Origin: Streptomyces sp. NBC_00490
Lineage (GTDB): Bacteria; Actinomycetota; Actinomycetes; Streptomycetales; Streptomycetaceae
NCBI RefSeq assembly: GCF_036013645.1
Contig: NZ_CP107869.1
Location: 7,626,001 to 7,690,000, forward strand
DNA length: 64,000 nucleotides
Direction: 5' to 3'
Notes under the pieces: generated by a model
Database searches by the model: none
What the model saw: the letters and a program-made list of their open reading frames with translations, nothing else
What the model was told of the DNA's origin: nothing
In this document: piece after piece, positions 40,662 through 50,164 of the stretch
How positions within the stretch are numbered: the first letter of the stretch is position 1
How the letters are laid out: every line of letters begins with the position of its first letter
Made by a program: the position numbers and the translations under genes

Positions 40662-43600
40662 GGCTTCACCTCCAGTTCCACGGCCTCCGTGTACGCCACG
40701 CAGCCGTGCCAGCCCACCTTTGCCATCAGCCAGTACGACCCCGGTGGCACCGCCGAGCCGTCCACCTCGATCACGCAGTCGGCCTCCGCCCCGCCGGGCA
40801 CGGTGAAGCCCTGGACGCCCGGACCGACTCCGGGCCATGTGCCCCAGGAGGACACCGCCCAGAGGGTGCCGCTGACGGGGCCCCGGGTGGTGTTGCGCAG
40901 GGTCACGGGCACGCGGACGCGTTCGTCTCGTCGTACGACGACCCTGTCAACTCCTAGATGTGACACCAGCGTTGGCCCCGTGTGCCCGTCCGGCACGTCC
41001 AGCGCCACCACGTCCTCGAACGTCTGCCTGCCGTACGACAGCCGCGCGGCCAGCCAGTGTCGGCCGGGTTCGGGCTCGGGCGGCGGTGTCACCGTGACCT
41101 CGGTGAGGCTGAAGCCGCCGGGGCCGAGGGTGTACGGCAGTTCGGTGGGCTCGGTGGACCAGCCGGGAGGCGCCTCGAAGGTCACCGTGCCCGACACCGG
41201 GGCGTCGGCGAGCTCCGAGGAGATCCGGACGGTCGCCGTGACGGGGCCGGAGACGGTGAGCGTGGTGGGGGAGACGTATACGGCGACCGGCATGTTGCCG
41301 CGCGGGGCGGGGCCGGAGTTGTGGAGCCAGTAGCGGGTGTGGACGGGCTGGGCGGGCTCGGCGGCGGCGATACCGGGGCCCGGCGGTGTCTCCAGGGCAC
41401 CTGCGGGCGTGGCGAGGACGGTGGTCACCTCGAAGCCGGCCAGGTCGACCTCCACCGTCCCGTCCGTGCCCGGCGTCAGCGGCTCCCCGGGCGTCTCCAG
41501 TACGTTCGCCCGGGCGCCCTCCGTCCACCCGCGAGGCCGCGACAGACGCGCGCGCACCGGACGGCCGTTGACCTCGTGCACACGGACGACGACACCGGTG
41601 CCCGGGTCCGGCTGTGCCGTGCCGCCCCGGGCGAGCGGGGAGCCGGCCGGCTTGAGGGCGTCCAGCAACACCTCGCCCGCGGGCTCCAGTTGGAGCAGCG
41701 AGCTGTTCCGGGGCAGGAGCGCGTCCTCGGGTCGGGTCCGCAGCCGGGCGGTGAGCGGGCGGTTGAACTCGTGCCCGCGCTTGGGCAGTTGACCCTCCCG
41801 CCAGTCGCCCTCGCCGGCGACGACGGCGTAGTCGAAGGTGTGCGACCAGCGCTGGAGCTGGAAGGCGGACCCGTCCGGGGCCGTGCGGCGCGGCGGGTCG
41901 ACCCAGATGCCGGAGGGCCAGCCGGTGCAGGAGCGCATGAGGGACATGTGGAGGTCGCCGGACGAGGTGACCACACAGCCGGGCGTGCCCCGGTTCAGGA
42001 CCGAGAAGCTGCGGCCGTCCCAGGCGTCGCCGGGCGGCAGGGCCTCGCCGCCGCCCGCCGCGGTGGCCGTGACGGTGAAGTCGTCCAGGTCGGCGACGAG
42101 GGCGTCGACCGCCTTGGCGTCGTCCTCACCGCCCGCCACGACGAGCAGCGGCAGCCGCTCCAGGTCCCGCAGATCGGCTCCCGGCACCCACTCCTCCCGC
42201 AGCGAGGCGCGCGGCGCGACCCACACGGCCGCCACGTCCCCCTCGGCCAGCTGCCGCCGCAGTTCGCGCCCGGCGGCCGGGTCCCAGCCGAGGGCCTCGG
42301 CGACCACGGAGTTGCGGTCCGGGCCGCCGACGGCGATCCGGATGTCGGGAAGGTTGGAGTCGACCTCCAGGTCGCCGTAACGGGGCCCGCCCGCGATGGT
42401 CGAGGTCGCCGTGACCCCGGCGCGGACGAGGGCGGCGGCGAGCCCGGCGCCCAGCTCCCCGGCCATGTCCCAGTCGGAGTAGATCAGTTCGGCGACCCCG
42501 ATCGAGCGGTGCCCGAGGAGCGCGCCGGTGTCGTCGTGCACGGCGACCCGCGTGGTGGACCCCAGCCCGAACCAGGTGTTGGCCGGGTTGTCCAGCGTCC
42601 ACGGGAACTGCTCGCTGTCCACCTCCACGAACCCGAAACCGCGCCCGATCACCGCGTCCGCCACCTCGTGCACCGGCAGCCCGCCGCGCACGTCGGACGG
42701 CCAGCGCACCCGGATGAGCCGGTCGGCACCGTCGTACCCGTCGACGGTCGTGGAGACGTCCACACGGTCGACGCCCTTCCACAGGGTCAGCCGCTGTGTG
42801 TAGGTGAAGAGGCCGAGGTCGGCGCGGACCGTGACGCGCTGTCCGGCGGGGGAGTGCTCGACCTCGATGTCCGCCCCGACATCCCTGCTGCGCGCGGCGG
42901 TTGTGCCGGTCGGCGTGAGGTGCCAGGGGCCCTCGCCGAAGCGCGGGTGCCTCGGGTACTCCTCCTGCACGACGAGTTCGTTGCCGATGTCACCGGCACG
43001 CAGCAGTTCCCGGGCCCCTTCCCGCAGGGCCCGCAGGCTGCTGACTCCGCCGCCGCGCGCGGGGTCGACGGTCAGCTCGTAGAACTCGTTGCGGATCGTG
43101 GCCCCTTCGGCCGGTGTCCACCTGGAGGCGGCACCTTCGGCGAGCGGGACGGCCTTGAGGCCCAGTCCGGGCACGTTCGGCACGACGACGCTCAGCCGGC
43201 CGTCCTCCTCACGCACCGCGGGCAGGGGAAGCCCGGTGCTCTCCTCGACCGGCAGGAGCCCCTCGTCCCGGACGCTCAGCACGTCCTTGCGTGTCCAGGT
43301 CGCGGAGTTGAAGACCACCAGGTCGGTGCCGTCGCCCGGCAGCGGGGCGACCCGGTCCGCGAGGGCCTGCGTCGCGTCGGCGTGGACGGTCTCGGCGAGG
43401 TCGTACAACTCCCGCCAGCCGGTGAGGAGATCGATGTAGACCTGGTCCGACTCCGAACCGGTGATGGCGTCGTGATGGGCGCCGTAGACGAGTTGGCGCC
43501 ACGCCTTGTCGAGCGCCGCGTCCGGGTAGGGGTGCCCGGTGGTGAGGGAGGCGAGGGTCGCCCAGGCCTCCGCGTCGGCGAGGAGACTCTCGCCGTACCG

Positions 43601-44884
43601 CTGGGCCTGCTTGGTGTCGATGTAGGAGACGTCCTTGCCGGTGTAGACCGGGTTCATGTCCCGGGTCTGCGGGGAGGCCTTGCGGCCCTCCGCCGCCAAC
43701 TCGGCCCGTACGGCGGCGAAGAAGTCCCGGGGTATCGCGCTGATGAACCGCGGCCAGACGTAACGGGTGTTCCAGTCACGGTGGATGCCCATCACCCAGC
43801 GGCAGGGCGGCGCGTAGTCCCCGCCGACGGGGAGCAGGACGTTGCGCGTGAGCGCGACCTTCTTCAGGCCCTTGAACAGCTTGAGCGCGGCCTGTTCGGC
43901 CGCCGGCAGGGTGGGCGCGTTGTCGATCGCCCAGCCCGCGCCGTAGTGGTTGACCATGTACGCGGTGAGGATGCCGCGCCCCGAGGGGGCGATCCAGTCG
44001 AACTCGGCCGGGAACTGCATCCGTCGGGGATCCCTGGGCTCCTCGCCGAACACGGAGAGCGTCGGCCCCCACTGGTGGAACGGCCCGCGCGCCCAGGAGC
44101 TGGAGGTGACCCCGGCGTCCGCCATCAGCCCGGGGAACTGCGGATCGTGCCCGAACGCGTCCAGCTGCCAGGCGGTCTCGGGCGACGCACCCATGATCCC
44201 GCGCTGGTATCCGTCGCCGTACAGCGCGTTCCGTACGGTGGCCTCGGCGCCGGTGAGGTTGGTGTTCGGCTCGTTGTACGTACCGCCCATGATCTCGACG
44301 CGGCCGGAGCGGATCAGCTGGCGCAGGAAGGCGCGCTCCTCGGGGAAGGCGTCCCAGTACGGCTTGAGATAGTCGACCTCCGCGAGCACGAAGGTGTACG
44401 CCGGGTCGCGCCGCGCGAGGTCGCAGTGGGCGCGCACCAGGCTCATCCCGGACTGGCCGCGCGAGTCGAAGGTGCGGGCCGGCAGGCCCGAGGTGGCCGG
44501 GTCGTCGGCGACGTCCCAGGTCTCGGTGTAGGCGGCCTGGGTGTTCCACCAGACGGGGTCGTAGTGGAAGTGGCTGACCATGAACATGGTCCAGCCGGGC
44601 TCGGCGGCCGTGAACGGGGCGGTGTGCCGGTCGCCGAACTCACCGTCGACGGCGACGACCGTGATCTCGTCGCCCTCGCCGGTCACGGGTATCTCGGCGC
44701 GTGCGGTGCCGTCGTCGGCGGTGGTGACCAGCGTCTCCCCGACACTGCGGAGACCGCCCGGGCCCTCGGCCGTGAGGCGGACCGTGCGGCCGGGGACGTG
44801 GCTGATCTCGGCGACCACCACCTGGTACGGCTGCTCGACGGTTCCGACGAAAAGCTCGGTCGACTCGACAGAGGTGACGCGCAT
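40658..44884 (-). CDS. GH38 alpha-mannosidase-like glycosidase
   Basis: A 1408-aa enzyme. After an N-terminal beta domain (~1-95) comes the GH38 catalytic region: VSHFHYDPVWW gives zinc ligands His105, His107 and Asp109; WQLDAFGHDPQFPGLM holds the nucleophile Asp (~244); and YGAHHDAITGSESDQVY holds the third zinc histidine. Beta-sandwich domains follow, and the C-terminal ~250 residues look like NEW3/CARDB-type domains. No signal peptide, so it works on imported glycans. ATG 44884 has a TAGGAG ribosome site; an earlier in-frame start at 44926 is not supported. A perfect operator-like palindrome lies 50 bases upstream. Confidence 0.9.
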   Translation of the reverse strand: MRVTSVESTELFVGTVEQPYQVVVAEISHVPGRTVRLTAEGPGGLRSVGETLVTTADDGTARAEIPVTGEGDEITVVAVDGEFGDRHTAPFTAAEPGWTMFMVSHFHYDPVWWNTQAAYTETWDVADDPATSGLPARTFDSRGQSGMSLVRAHCDLARRDPAYTFVLAEVDYLKPYWDAFPEERAFLRQLIRSGRVEIMGGTYNEPNTNLTGAEATVRNALYGDGYQRGIMGASPETAWQLDAFGHDPQFPGLMADAGVTSSSWARGPFHQWGPTLSVFGEEPRDPRRMQFPAEFDWIAPSGRGILTAYMVNHYGAGWAIDNAPTLPAAEQAALKLFKGLKKVALTRNVLLPVGGDYAPPCRWVMGIHRDWNTRYVWPRFISAIPRDFFAAVRAELAAEGRKASPQTRDMNPVYTGKDVSYIDTKQAQRYGESLLADAEAWATLASLTTGHPYPDAALDKAWRQLVYGAHHDAITGSESDQVYIDLLTGWRELYDLAETVHADATQALADRVAPLPGDGTDLVVFNSATWTRKDVLSVRDEGLLPVEESTGLPLPAVREEDGRLSVVVPNVPGLGLKAVPLAEGAASRWTPAEGATIRNEFYELTVDPARGGGVSSLRALREGARELLRAGDIGNELVVQEEYPRHPRFGEGPWHLTPTGTTAARSRDVGADIEVEHSPAGQRVTVRADLGLFTYTQRLTLWKGVDRVDVSTTVDGYDGADRLIRVRWPSDVRGGLPVHEVADAVIGRGFGFVEVDSEQFPWTLDNPANTWFGLGSTTRVAVHDDTGALLGHRSIGVAELIYSDWDMAGELGAGLAAALVRAGVTATSTIAGGPRYGDLEVDSNLPDIRIAVGGPDRNSVVAEALGWDPAAGRELRRQLAEGDVAAVWVAPRASLREEWVPGADLRDLERLPLLVVAGGEDDAKAVDALVADLDDFTVTATAAGGGEALPPGDAWDGRSFSVLNRGTPGCVVTSSGDLHMSLMRSCTGWPSGIWVDPPRRTAPDGSAFQLQRWSHTFDYAVVAGEGDWREGQLPKRGHEFNRPLTARLRTRPEDALLPRNSSLLQLEPAGEVLLDALKPAGSPLARGGTAQPDPGTGVVVRVHEVNGRPVRARLSRPRGWTEGARANVLETPGEPLTPGTDGTVEVDLAGFEVTTVLATPAGALETPPGPGIAAAEPAQPVHTRYWLHNSGPAPRGNMPVAVYVSPTTLTVSGPVTATVRISSELADAPVSGTVTFEAPPGWSTEPTELPYTLGPGGFSLTEVTVTPPPEPEPGRHWLAARLSYGRQTFEDVVALDVPDGHTGPTLVSHLGVDRVVVRRDERVRVPVTLRNTTRGPVSGTLWAVSSWGTWPGVGPGVQGFTVPGGAEADCVIEVDGSAVPPGSYWLMAKVGWHGCVAYTEAVELEVKP

Positions 44885-44933
44885 GGGTCTCCTACGAGGA
44901 TGCTCGGCGGAGCACCATCCTGGCACCGCAGGG

Positions 44934-44950
44934 ATGGTTCAAACAACCAT
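44934..44950. promoter_or_regulatory. Palindromic operator upstream of the GH38 operon
   Basis: ATGGTTCAAACAACCAT has perfect 6-base arms ATGGTT/AACCAT around CAAAC. It lies between the RpiR-type regulator stop (44994) and the mannosidase start (44884), so it most likely controls the mannosidase operon. Confidence 0.65.
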
Positions 44951-44993
44951 CTACGCGTGTTCTCGGTGAATCATCTATGCAATATCACTGCCG

Positions 44994-45875
44994 TCAGCGG
45001 GTGCGCCGACCCTTCGCCGAGTGCTGCGGCACGATGTGGTCGGTCAGCGCCAGGGACGCGCTCGCACGCTGGTAGGAGAGCTGCGCGACCCGGACGTAGA
45101 GGCAGTCGAGCAGCACCAGGACGGAGTGCCGGCCGCCGATGCCGGTGAGGAAGTTGGTCTCCGAGGCGGAGGAGACGAGCCGGATGTCGGCGGCCTTGGC
45201 CAGCGGTGAACGCGGGTCGGAGGTGAGCGCCACGGTGGTCGCGCCGCGCTCCTTGGCCAGCTCGAACGGCTCGATGGTCTCCCGGGTGGCCCCCGAGTGC
45301 GAGATGCCCACGGCGACGTCCGCCGGGGTGAGCAGGGCCGCGGACGTGACCGCGCCGTGCACCTCGGTCCAGCCCCGCACCGAGCAGCCGATCCGGAACA
45401 GCCGGGTCTCCGTCTCCACCGCCACCGCCCCGCTGCCACCGGTGCCGTAGAGGTCGATACGGCGGGCCCGCGCCATGGCCTGGGCCGCGCGCTCGATCGC
45501 GTCGAGGTCGATCCGCTCGATGGTCTGCTGGACGGCCCGCAGGTCGGCGTTGCCCACGACCTGCACGACCCGCTCCAGGCTGTCGTCCGGGGAGATGTCC
45601 GGGCCGATCTCGGCGGTGCCCCAGTCGGAGACCTCGCCCCGGCCGTGCTCCTTGGCCAGCTCGATCAGCAGATGCTGGTAGGAGTCCAGGCCGATGGCCC
45701 GGCAGAAGCGGGTCACCGTGGCCTGCGAGGTGCCGGTGCGGCGGCCCAGCTCGGCGGCCGAGCAGTGGGTGACGGCGGCCGGATCCTCCAGGATCAGCTC
45801 GCCGACCTTGCGCAGGGAGCCCGCCAGCCGGGGCAGCTCGGTGCGGATCAGTGTCGTGACGTCCGTCGGAGGCAT
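44994..45875 (-). CDS. RpiR-family transcriptional regulator (HTH + SIS)
   Basis: A 293-aa repressor or activator of sugar genes. The N-terminal RpiR HTH is clear (ELILEDPAAVTHCSAAELGRRTGTSQATVTRFCRAIGLDSYQHL) and the C-terminal SIS domain binds a phosphosugar (RIDLYGTGGSGAVAVETETRL, GISHSGATRETIEP). It lies between the GH38 operon and the divergent SIS gene, both of which carry the TGGTTCAA-type motif, making it the leading candidate to bind that motif. Start at ATG 45875. Confidence 0.92.
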   Translation of the reverse strand: MPPTDVTTLIRTELPRLAGSLRKVGELILEDPAAVTHCSAAELGRRTGTSQATVTRFCRAIGLDSYQHLLIELAKEHGRGEVSDWGTAEIGPDISPDDSLERVVQVVGNADLRAVQQTIERIDLDAIERAAQAMARARRIDLYGTGGSGAVAVETETRLFRIGCSVRGWTEVHGAVTSAALLTPADVAVGISHSGATRETIEPFELAKERGATTVALTSDPRSPLAKAADIRLVSSASETNFLTGIGGRHSVLVLLDCLYVRVAQLSYQRASASLALTDHIVPQHSAKGRRTR

Positions 45876-46027
45876 GAGAAGAAGGTATCAGCCACCGTTC
45901 AGGCCACTCGGTGAATACCAGGACCGGATTCACGGTCGGACACGGGTGAGATCGGGAGCGATGGGGAGGCGATTGAATGCAGCAGCCATCTCATGGTTTA
46001 TTGATTCACCGATGGAGATGTATAGGG

Positions 46028-46042
46028 TGGTTCAATCCATCA
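46028..46042 (+). promoter_or_regulatory. Operator-like site and promoter of the SIS gene
   Basis: TGGTTCAATCCATCA matches the shared palindrome at 13 of 15 positions. It overlaps the end of a promoter formed by TTGATT (46001-46006) and TAGGGT (46023-46028), spaced by 16 bases, so a protein bound there would cover the transcription start. Confidence 0.55.
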
Positions 46043-46060
46043 GTGGGGAGTGAGTGCCAC

Positions 46061-46825
46061 GTGTCCGTCGAGTCCGTCAGCGCCCAGGGCTTCGCGCAGC
46101 AGAGCCTGGCCGTCCTTCAGCAGATCACCGAGTCCGCCCGCGCCGACGTGGCCCGCGCCGCGGAACTGATCGCCGACTGCGTACGCGCCGACGGCGTCAT
46201 CCAGGCCTTCGGCACCGGCCACTCCCAGGCCATGGTCCTGGAAGTCGCGGGCCGAGCGGGCGGGTTGGTGCCCACGAACCGGCTGAGCATCGCCGACCTC
46301 GTCCTGTACGGCGGTGACGCCCCCTCCGTCCTCGACGATCCGCTCCTGGAGCGGCAGCCGGGCGTGGCCGAGCGGCTCTACGACCTCGCGGCCCCCCGCC
46401 CCCAGGATCTCTTCGTGATCATCTCCAACTCCGGCGTGAACAACGTCATCGTCGAGATGGCCCTCCACGCCAAGCGGCAGGGTCACAAGCTGCTCGCCAT
46501 CACCTCCCTCGCCCACACCCACGCCGTCCCGGCCGGCCACTCCAGCGGCAAGAAGCTTGTCGACCTCGCCGACGTGGTCCTCGACAACGCGGCTCCGCGC
46601 GGGGACGCGCTGCTGGAGTTGCCGGGTGGGGGTGCGGTGTGTGCGTTGTCGACGCTGACGGGGGTGATGCTGGTGCAGATGGCGGTGGCGGAGGCGTCGG
46701 CTGTGCTGCTTGCCGCGGGGGAGCGGCCGCCGGTGTATGTCTCGGCCAATGTGCCGGGGGGCTTCGAGGGGAATCTGGAGCTGGAGAAGCGGTATGCGGG
46801 GCGGATCCGGCGTACGGCGAGTTAG
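46061..46825 (+). CDS. SIS-domain phosphosugar-binding/isomerase protein
   Basis: A 254-aa SIS_2-type protein: VIQAFGTGHSQAMVLEVAGRAGGLVPTN, LFVIISNSGVNNVIVEMALHAK and LLAITSLAHTHAVPAGHSSGKKL. Such proteins isomerise or etherase-cleave phosphosugars, or sense them. In this setting it probably handles an amino-sugar or mannose phosphate produced by the nearby kinase and glycosidases. GTG 46061 is the only in-frame start after the promoter; GGGGAG lies about 10 bases upstream. Confidence 0.88.
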   Translation: MSVESVSAQGFAQQSLAVLQQITESARADVARAAELIADCVRADGVIQAFGTGHSQAMVLEVAGRAGGLVPTNRLSIADLVLYGGDAPSVLDDPLLERQPGVAERLYDLAAPRPQDLFVIISNSGVNNVIVEMALHAKRQGHKLLAITSLAHTHAVPAGHSSGKKLVDLADVVLDNAAPRGDALLELPGGGAVCALSTLTGVMLVQMAVAEASAVLLAAGERPPVYVSANVPGGFEGNLELEKRYAGRIRRTAS

Positions 46826-46854
46826 CGAGGGTCGCGGGGAAGCTGCGGGCCGGT

Positions 46855-46885
46855 GGGGGCTGGTCGCGCAGTTCCCCGCGCCCCT
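46855..46885 (+). repeat. Streptomyces intergenic repeat copy
   Basis: Core element as at 10753, between the SIS gene and the GH84 gene, which converge here. It may end transcription from both sides. Confidence 0.75.
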
Positions 46886-47022
46886 GGGTGGGGAAGCCGG
46901 CCGTTACTTCATCGGTACTGCTGTCAGGGGTATTGCCAGCGGAAATGTTGCCGTGTTGACCGGGATCGGCTGTTTTCGTGGCTGTGCTGGTAGGGAGGGT
47001 CGCGGGGAAGCTGCGGGCCGGT

Positions 47023-47053
47023 GGGGGCTGGTCGCGCAGTTCCCCGCGCCCCT
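47023..47053 (+). repeat. Streptomyces intergenic repeat copy
   Basis: Second copy in the convergent gap, 168 bases from the previous one and part of the same duplication. It starts 19 bases beyond the GH84 stop codon. Confidence 0.75.
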
Positions 47054-47071
47054 GGGTGGGGAAGCCGGCCG

Positions 47072-50000
47072 CTACTTGATCGGTACCGGTGTCAGGGCTA
47101 CCGCCAATGGATAGGCGCCGGTTGTCAGCGGGGTCCCCGGGGTTCCGGTTGTTGTGTCGACCGGGATCAGTTTGTTTCCGTCGGCCGTCGTGACGTACGC
47201 CGTGCCGCCGCTCCAGTCCAGGCCCACGTCGAAGGCCGACCTGCCTACCGTGACCTTGGTGCCCGGGGCGCCGGTCACCGTGTCGACGGGCGTGACGTAG
47301 TCGCCGGTGCTGGGGCTGACCCACAGGGTCCGGCCGTCCGGTGACAGGCCGAGTCCGTATGCCTGGCCGGTGACCAGGAGCGTCGGTTCGGTGTCGTTCG
47401 TGGCCGTGTCGATCGGGGTCACCGTCGAGCCGCCGGAGTTGGACACGTAGACCGTCCTGCCGTCGGGTGCGGCGACGACGTTGAAGGGCCTCGGGCCGAC
47501 GGGGATCGCGGTACCCGCCTTCGCGGTGGCGAGGTCGACCGGGCTGACCGTGTTGTCGTGGATGTTGGCCACGTACAGGGTCGTGCCGTCCGGGGTGATC
47601 GCCATGTTCTCGGGGCCGTCGCCCACCGTGACCGGCGTGCCCGCCACCAGGGTCGAGGTGTTCACCGGCTGGACCGTCCCGTCCGTGTAGTTGGCCACCC
47701 ACAGCGTCCCGCCGTCCGGCGTGAGCGCGAGCCCGGCGGGAACGCGGCCCACGGCGACCGTGCCGCTGGCCGTGCCGTTCGCCACGTCGATGACGCTGAC
47801 GGTGTTCGAGCCCTGGTTGGCGGCGTAGGCGGTACGGCCGTCGGCGCTGACCACGACCTCGCCGGGGTTGGCGCCGACCGCGATGTTCTTGGACGTGCCG
47901 GTGGCCAGATCGATCGAACTGACGGACGCGCCACTGAAGTTGGCGGTCACGGCCTTCAATGAGCCGGTGTTCTCGGTGACTTGGACGGGGATCGCCCGAT
48001 CGAGGATGCCCGTGCCCGACACCACGACCGAGTGGACGCCCTCGGTGACCCCGGTCACCGTGACGGTGGCCGAGGCGCTGCCCCCGGCCGGGACCGTCAC
48101 GGTGCCCTGGTCCGGCGAGGCGGTGACGCCGTCCGGAACGGCCAGTTTCCAGGTGACCGTGCGGGCCTCCTTGTCCGAGAAGTCGAGCGTCACCGTCTCG
48201 GAGGCGCCCGGCTTCAGGGAGAGTGAGCGCGGGGAGAAGGCGGCGTCGACGCCCGGGTCGGGGGCGGTCTCCAGCATCGTCGTATAGAGGAACTGGTCCA
48301 TCACGCCCGGCGAGACCTGCTCGGGTACGGCGTCCAATTCCTTGCGCGCGTCCCGGAGTCGGGACCAGTACGTCGACACCGCCTCCGCGTCGCCCCGCTT
48401 GTTGGCGAGCAGCAGATCCACGGCCGTCCGCCCCGCGCTCCCGTACTGGCCGAGCTTGCCCAGCCAGGCGGACGTCTCGTCGAGGAACCCCGGGTTGTCG
48501 AGCCGGGCCCGCAACTCGGCAGGGGTGGCGGCCATGTCGGTGAAGTACGAGCGCAGCGCGGAGGCGGCCCGGTCGAGCCCGCGGTCCTGCTCGTACGCCG
48601 TGCGGAAGTCGGCGATGAGTTCGGTCAGGGTGGGGGACTCGGTCGGGTCGAGCTGGGAGGAGTAGTTGTTCTCGGCGAAGATCCGCAGCCATCTGGCGGC
48701 GCCGGGTCCGGCGAGGTCGCGGACCGAGGCGAGGAAGGCGGCCCGGGGGTCGTAGGAGTCCGGGTTCCAGAGGTAGGCGGCGGAGGTGAACAGCGCGAGC
48801 CTGCTCGCCTCGCCCTGGACCATCGGGTTGGCGGTGACGCCGGTCGCCGCCTTGGCCGCGCCGGCCTCCCGTCCCGTGTAGGGGCCGAGGAGGAGTCGGC
48901 TGGTGACGTAGTCGTTGACCGGGTAGTTGTCCCAGATCAGGATCGGGTGGCCGAACACCTCGCGGGCCTGGGCCACCTGCGCGGCGGTGATGGTCGGCGC
49001 GATCACTCCCGTGCCGGTCCACTCGACGACCACGGAGGGGTCCAGCTTCTCGCGCAGGGCCGTCTTGTAGGGGGAGTCGGCGAGGTCGGAGTACTCGGTG
49101 GGGACCATCTCCAGGGGGGCGAGGCCGGTGTGGCCGGCCGAGAACGCCGTCCACGCCTCGTTGAGGAGATGGGCCTGGGCCGTGCCCGCCGCTCCTCCGC
49201 CCGTGCCGAACTCCCGCTCGTCGGCGGCGCAGTTCCACTTGGTGTAGCTGATGTCGTCCAGCGGGAGCGCGAAGGACCGCACGCCGATCGCGTACAGCGA
49301 GTCGAACTTGCGGGTGAGGGCCGCGATGTCGGAACCGGACGAGTAGCAGACCGACAGGCCGGGGGAGAGGGCGTAGGTGAAGCGGACGTGGTTGGCGGCG
49401 GCGCGGACGACCAGTTCCTCGAGCCGGGCCAGTTCCGCGGACGGGTACTCGTCGCGCCATCGGTCGCGCAGATACGGGTCGTCCTTGGGGGAGTAGACGT
49501 ACACGTTCTGCTTGGTGCGGCCGTAGAAGTCGAGCTGGCTCAGGCGCTCGGCATGCGTCCAGGGAGTGCCGTAGAAGCCCTCGACGACTCCGCGCAGCGC
49601 GGCGGTGGGCCAGTCGCGGACCCTGGTCTCGGGCAACGTGCCCGAGGTGCCGAGGAGTTGGCGCAGGGTCTGGGCCGCGTAGAAGGTGCCGGTGGCGTCG
49701 GATCCGGAGAGGGCGAGAAGGGTACGGCCGTCCCGGCGCCCGGACGCCAGGGTGTAACCGCCGGAAGGGAGTCCGGCGGGGGACCGGGCCCCCAGGCGCT
49801 TCAGTGCGGCGGTGGTGCCGGGGCCGTCGAGGTAGACCGTGAAGGCGGCCGACGCGGGCGGCTTGTCGACCGTCACGATCCGGTCCGCGCCGGCCTCGCG
49901 CAGCGCGGCCTCGACGACCTCGCGGGCGGAGGCGTCCGTGTCCGGGCCGACGACCTCCACGACCCGGTCGGGGACCGTGAACCGGCCGGGGCCGCTCTGC

Positions 50001-50158
50001 GTGCTCTGGGGTTTCGGCCAGACCTCGGGGGTGGGCTGCCGGGGTGCGGCCGATGCCGGTGACAGGGACGGGGTGGTGAGACCGGCGGCCATCAGCAGCA
50101 CGGCGGCCACCCCCGCCGATCTCCTGGAGAGTCTCGAACGCAAGGTGAATTCATCCAC
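47072..50158 (-). CDS. Secreted GH84 beta-N-acetylglucosaminidase with beta-propeller domain
   Basis: A 1028-aa exported enzyme. A Sec signal ends near ASAAP (~residue 38). A GH20b-like N-terminal domain (~45-170) precedes the GH84 barrel, which opens RGVVEGFYGTPW (~189) and has the catalytic Asp pair in PLDDIS (~301). A helical domain follows to ~640, then an Ig-like domain, and from ~735 a YVTN-type seven-bladed propeller (repeats such as TPDGTTLYVANIHDNTVSPVD). It would release GlcNAc outside the cell from glycoproteins or mucin-like glycans. Start GTG 50158, which appears leaderless. Confidence 0.92.
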   Translation of the reverse strand: MDEFTLRSRLSRRSAGVAAVLLMAAGLTTPSLSPASAAPRQPTPEVWPKPQSTQSGPGRFTVPDRVVEVVGPDTDASAREVVEAALREAGADRIVTVDKPPASAAFTVYLDGPGTTAALKRLGARSPAGLPSGGYTLASGRRDGRTLLALSGSDATGTFYAAQTLRQLLGTSGTLPETRVRDWPTAALRGVVEGFYGTPWTHAERLSQLDFYGRTKQNVYVYSPKDDPYLRDRWRDEYPSAELARLEELVVRAAANHVRFTYALSPGLSVCYSSGSDIAALTRKFDSLYAIGVRSFALPLDDISYTKWNCAADEREFGTGGGAAGTAQAHLLNEAWTAFSAGHTGLAPLEMVPTEYSDLADSPYKTALREKLDPSVVVEWTGTGVIAPTITAAQVAQAREVFGHPILIWDNYPVNDYVTSRLLLGPYTGREAGAAKAATGVTANPMVQGEASRLALFTSAAYLWNPDSYDPRAAFLASVRDLAGPGAARWLRIFAENNYSSQLDPTESPTLTELIADFRTAYEQDRGLDRAASALRSYFTDMAATPAELRARLDNPGFLDETSAWLGKLGQYGSAGRTAVDLLLANKRGDAEAVSTYWSRLRDARKELDAVPEQVSPGVMDQFLYTTMLETAPDPGVDAAFSPRSLSLKPGASETVTLDFSDKEARTVTWKLAVPDGVTASPDQGTVTVPAGGSASATVTVTGVTEGVHSVVVSGTGILDRAIPVQVTENTGSLKAVTANFSGASVSSIDLATGTSKNIAVGANPGEVVVSADGRTAYAANQGSNTVSVIDVANGTASGTVAVGRVPAGLALTPDGGTLWVANYTDGTVQPVNTSTLVAGTPVTVGDGPENMAITPDGTTLYVANIHDNTVSPVDLATAKAGTAIPVGPRPFNVVAAPDGRTVYVSNSGGSTVTPIDTATNDTEPTLLVTGQAYGLGLSPDGRTLWVSPSTGDYVTPVDTVTGAPGTKVTVGRSAFDVGLDWSGGTAYVTTADGNKLIPVDTTTGTPGTPLTTGAYPLAVALTPVPIK

Positions 50159-50164
50159 CGGCGG

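Larger units (their letters stand above)
46827..47111. repeat. 117-base direct duplication covering the 3' end of the GH84 gene
   Basis: Positions 46827-46943 repeat 46995-47111 at an offset of 168. The first ~77 bases, which include a genus-wide repeat, are identical; the remainder diverges. The right copy ends in the last ~13 codons of the GH84 gene; the left copy is a decayed version of these codons and keeps a stop in the same place. Confidence 0.85.

Noticed and set aside
40982..45148. A 1388-codon open frame on the plus strand across the GH38 gene
   Set aside because: It is antisense to a gene with full GH38 motifs; the translation is Gly/Arg/Val-rich with no domains, a typical shadow of high third-position GC.
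46500..49460. A 986-codon minus-strand frame overlapping the GH84 gene and the SIS gene end
   Set aside because: Arg/Gly/Pro-rich composition without motifs; the same strand is already occupied by the well-supported GH84 frame.
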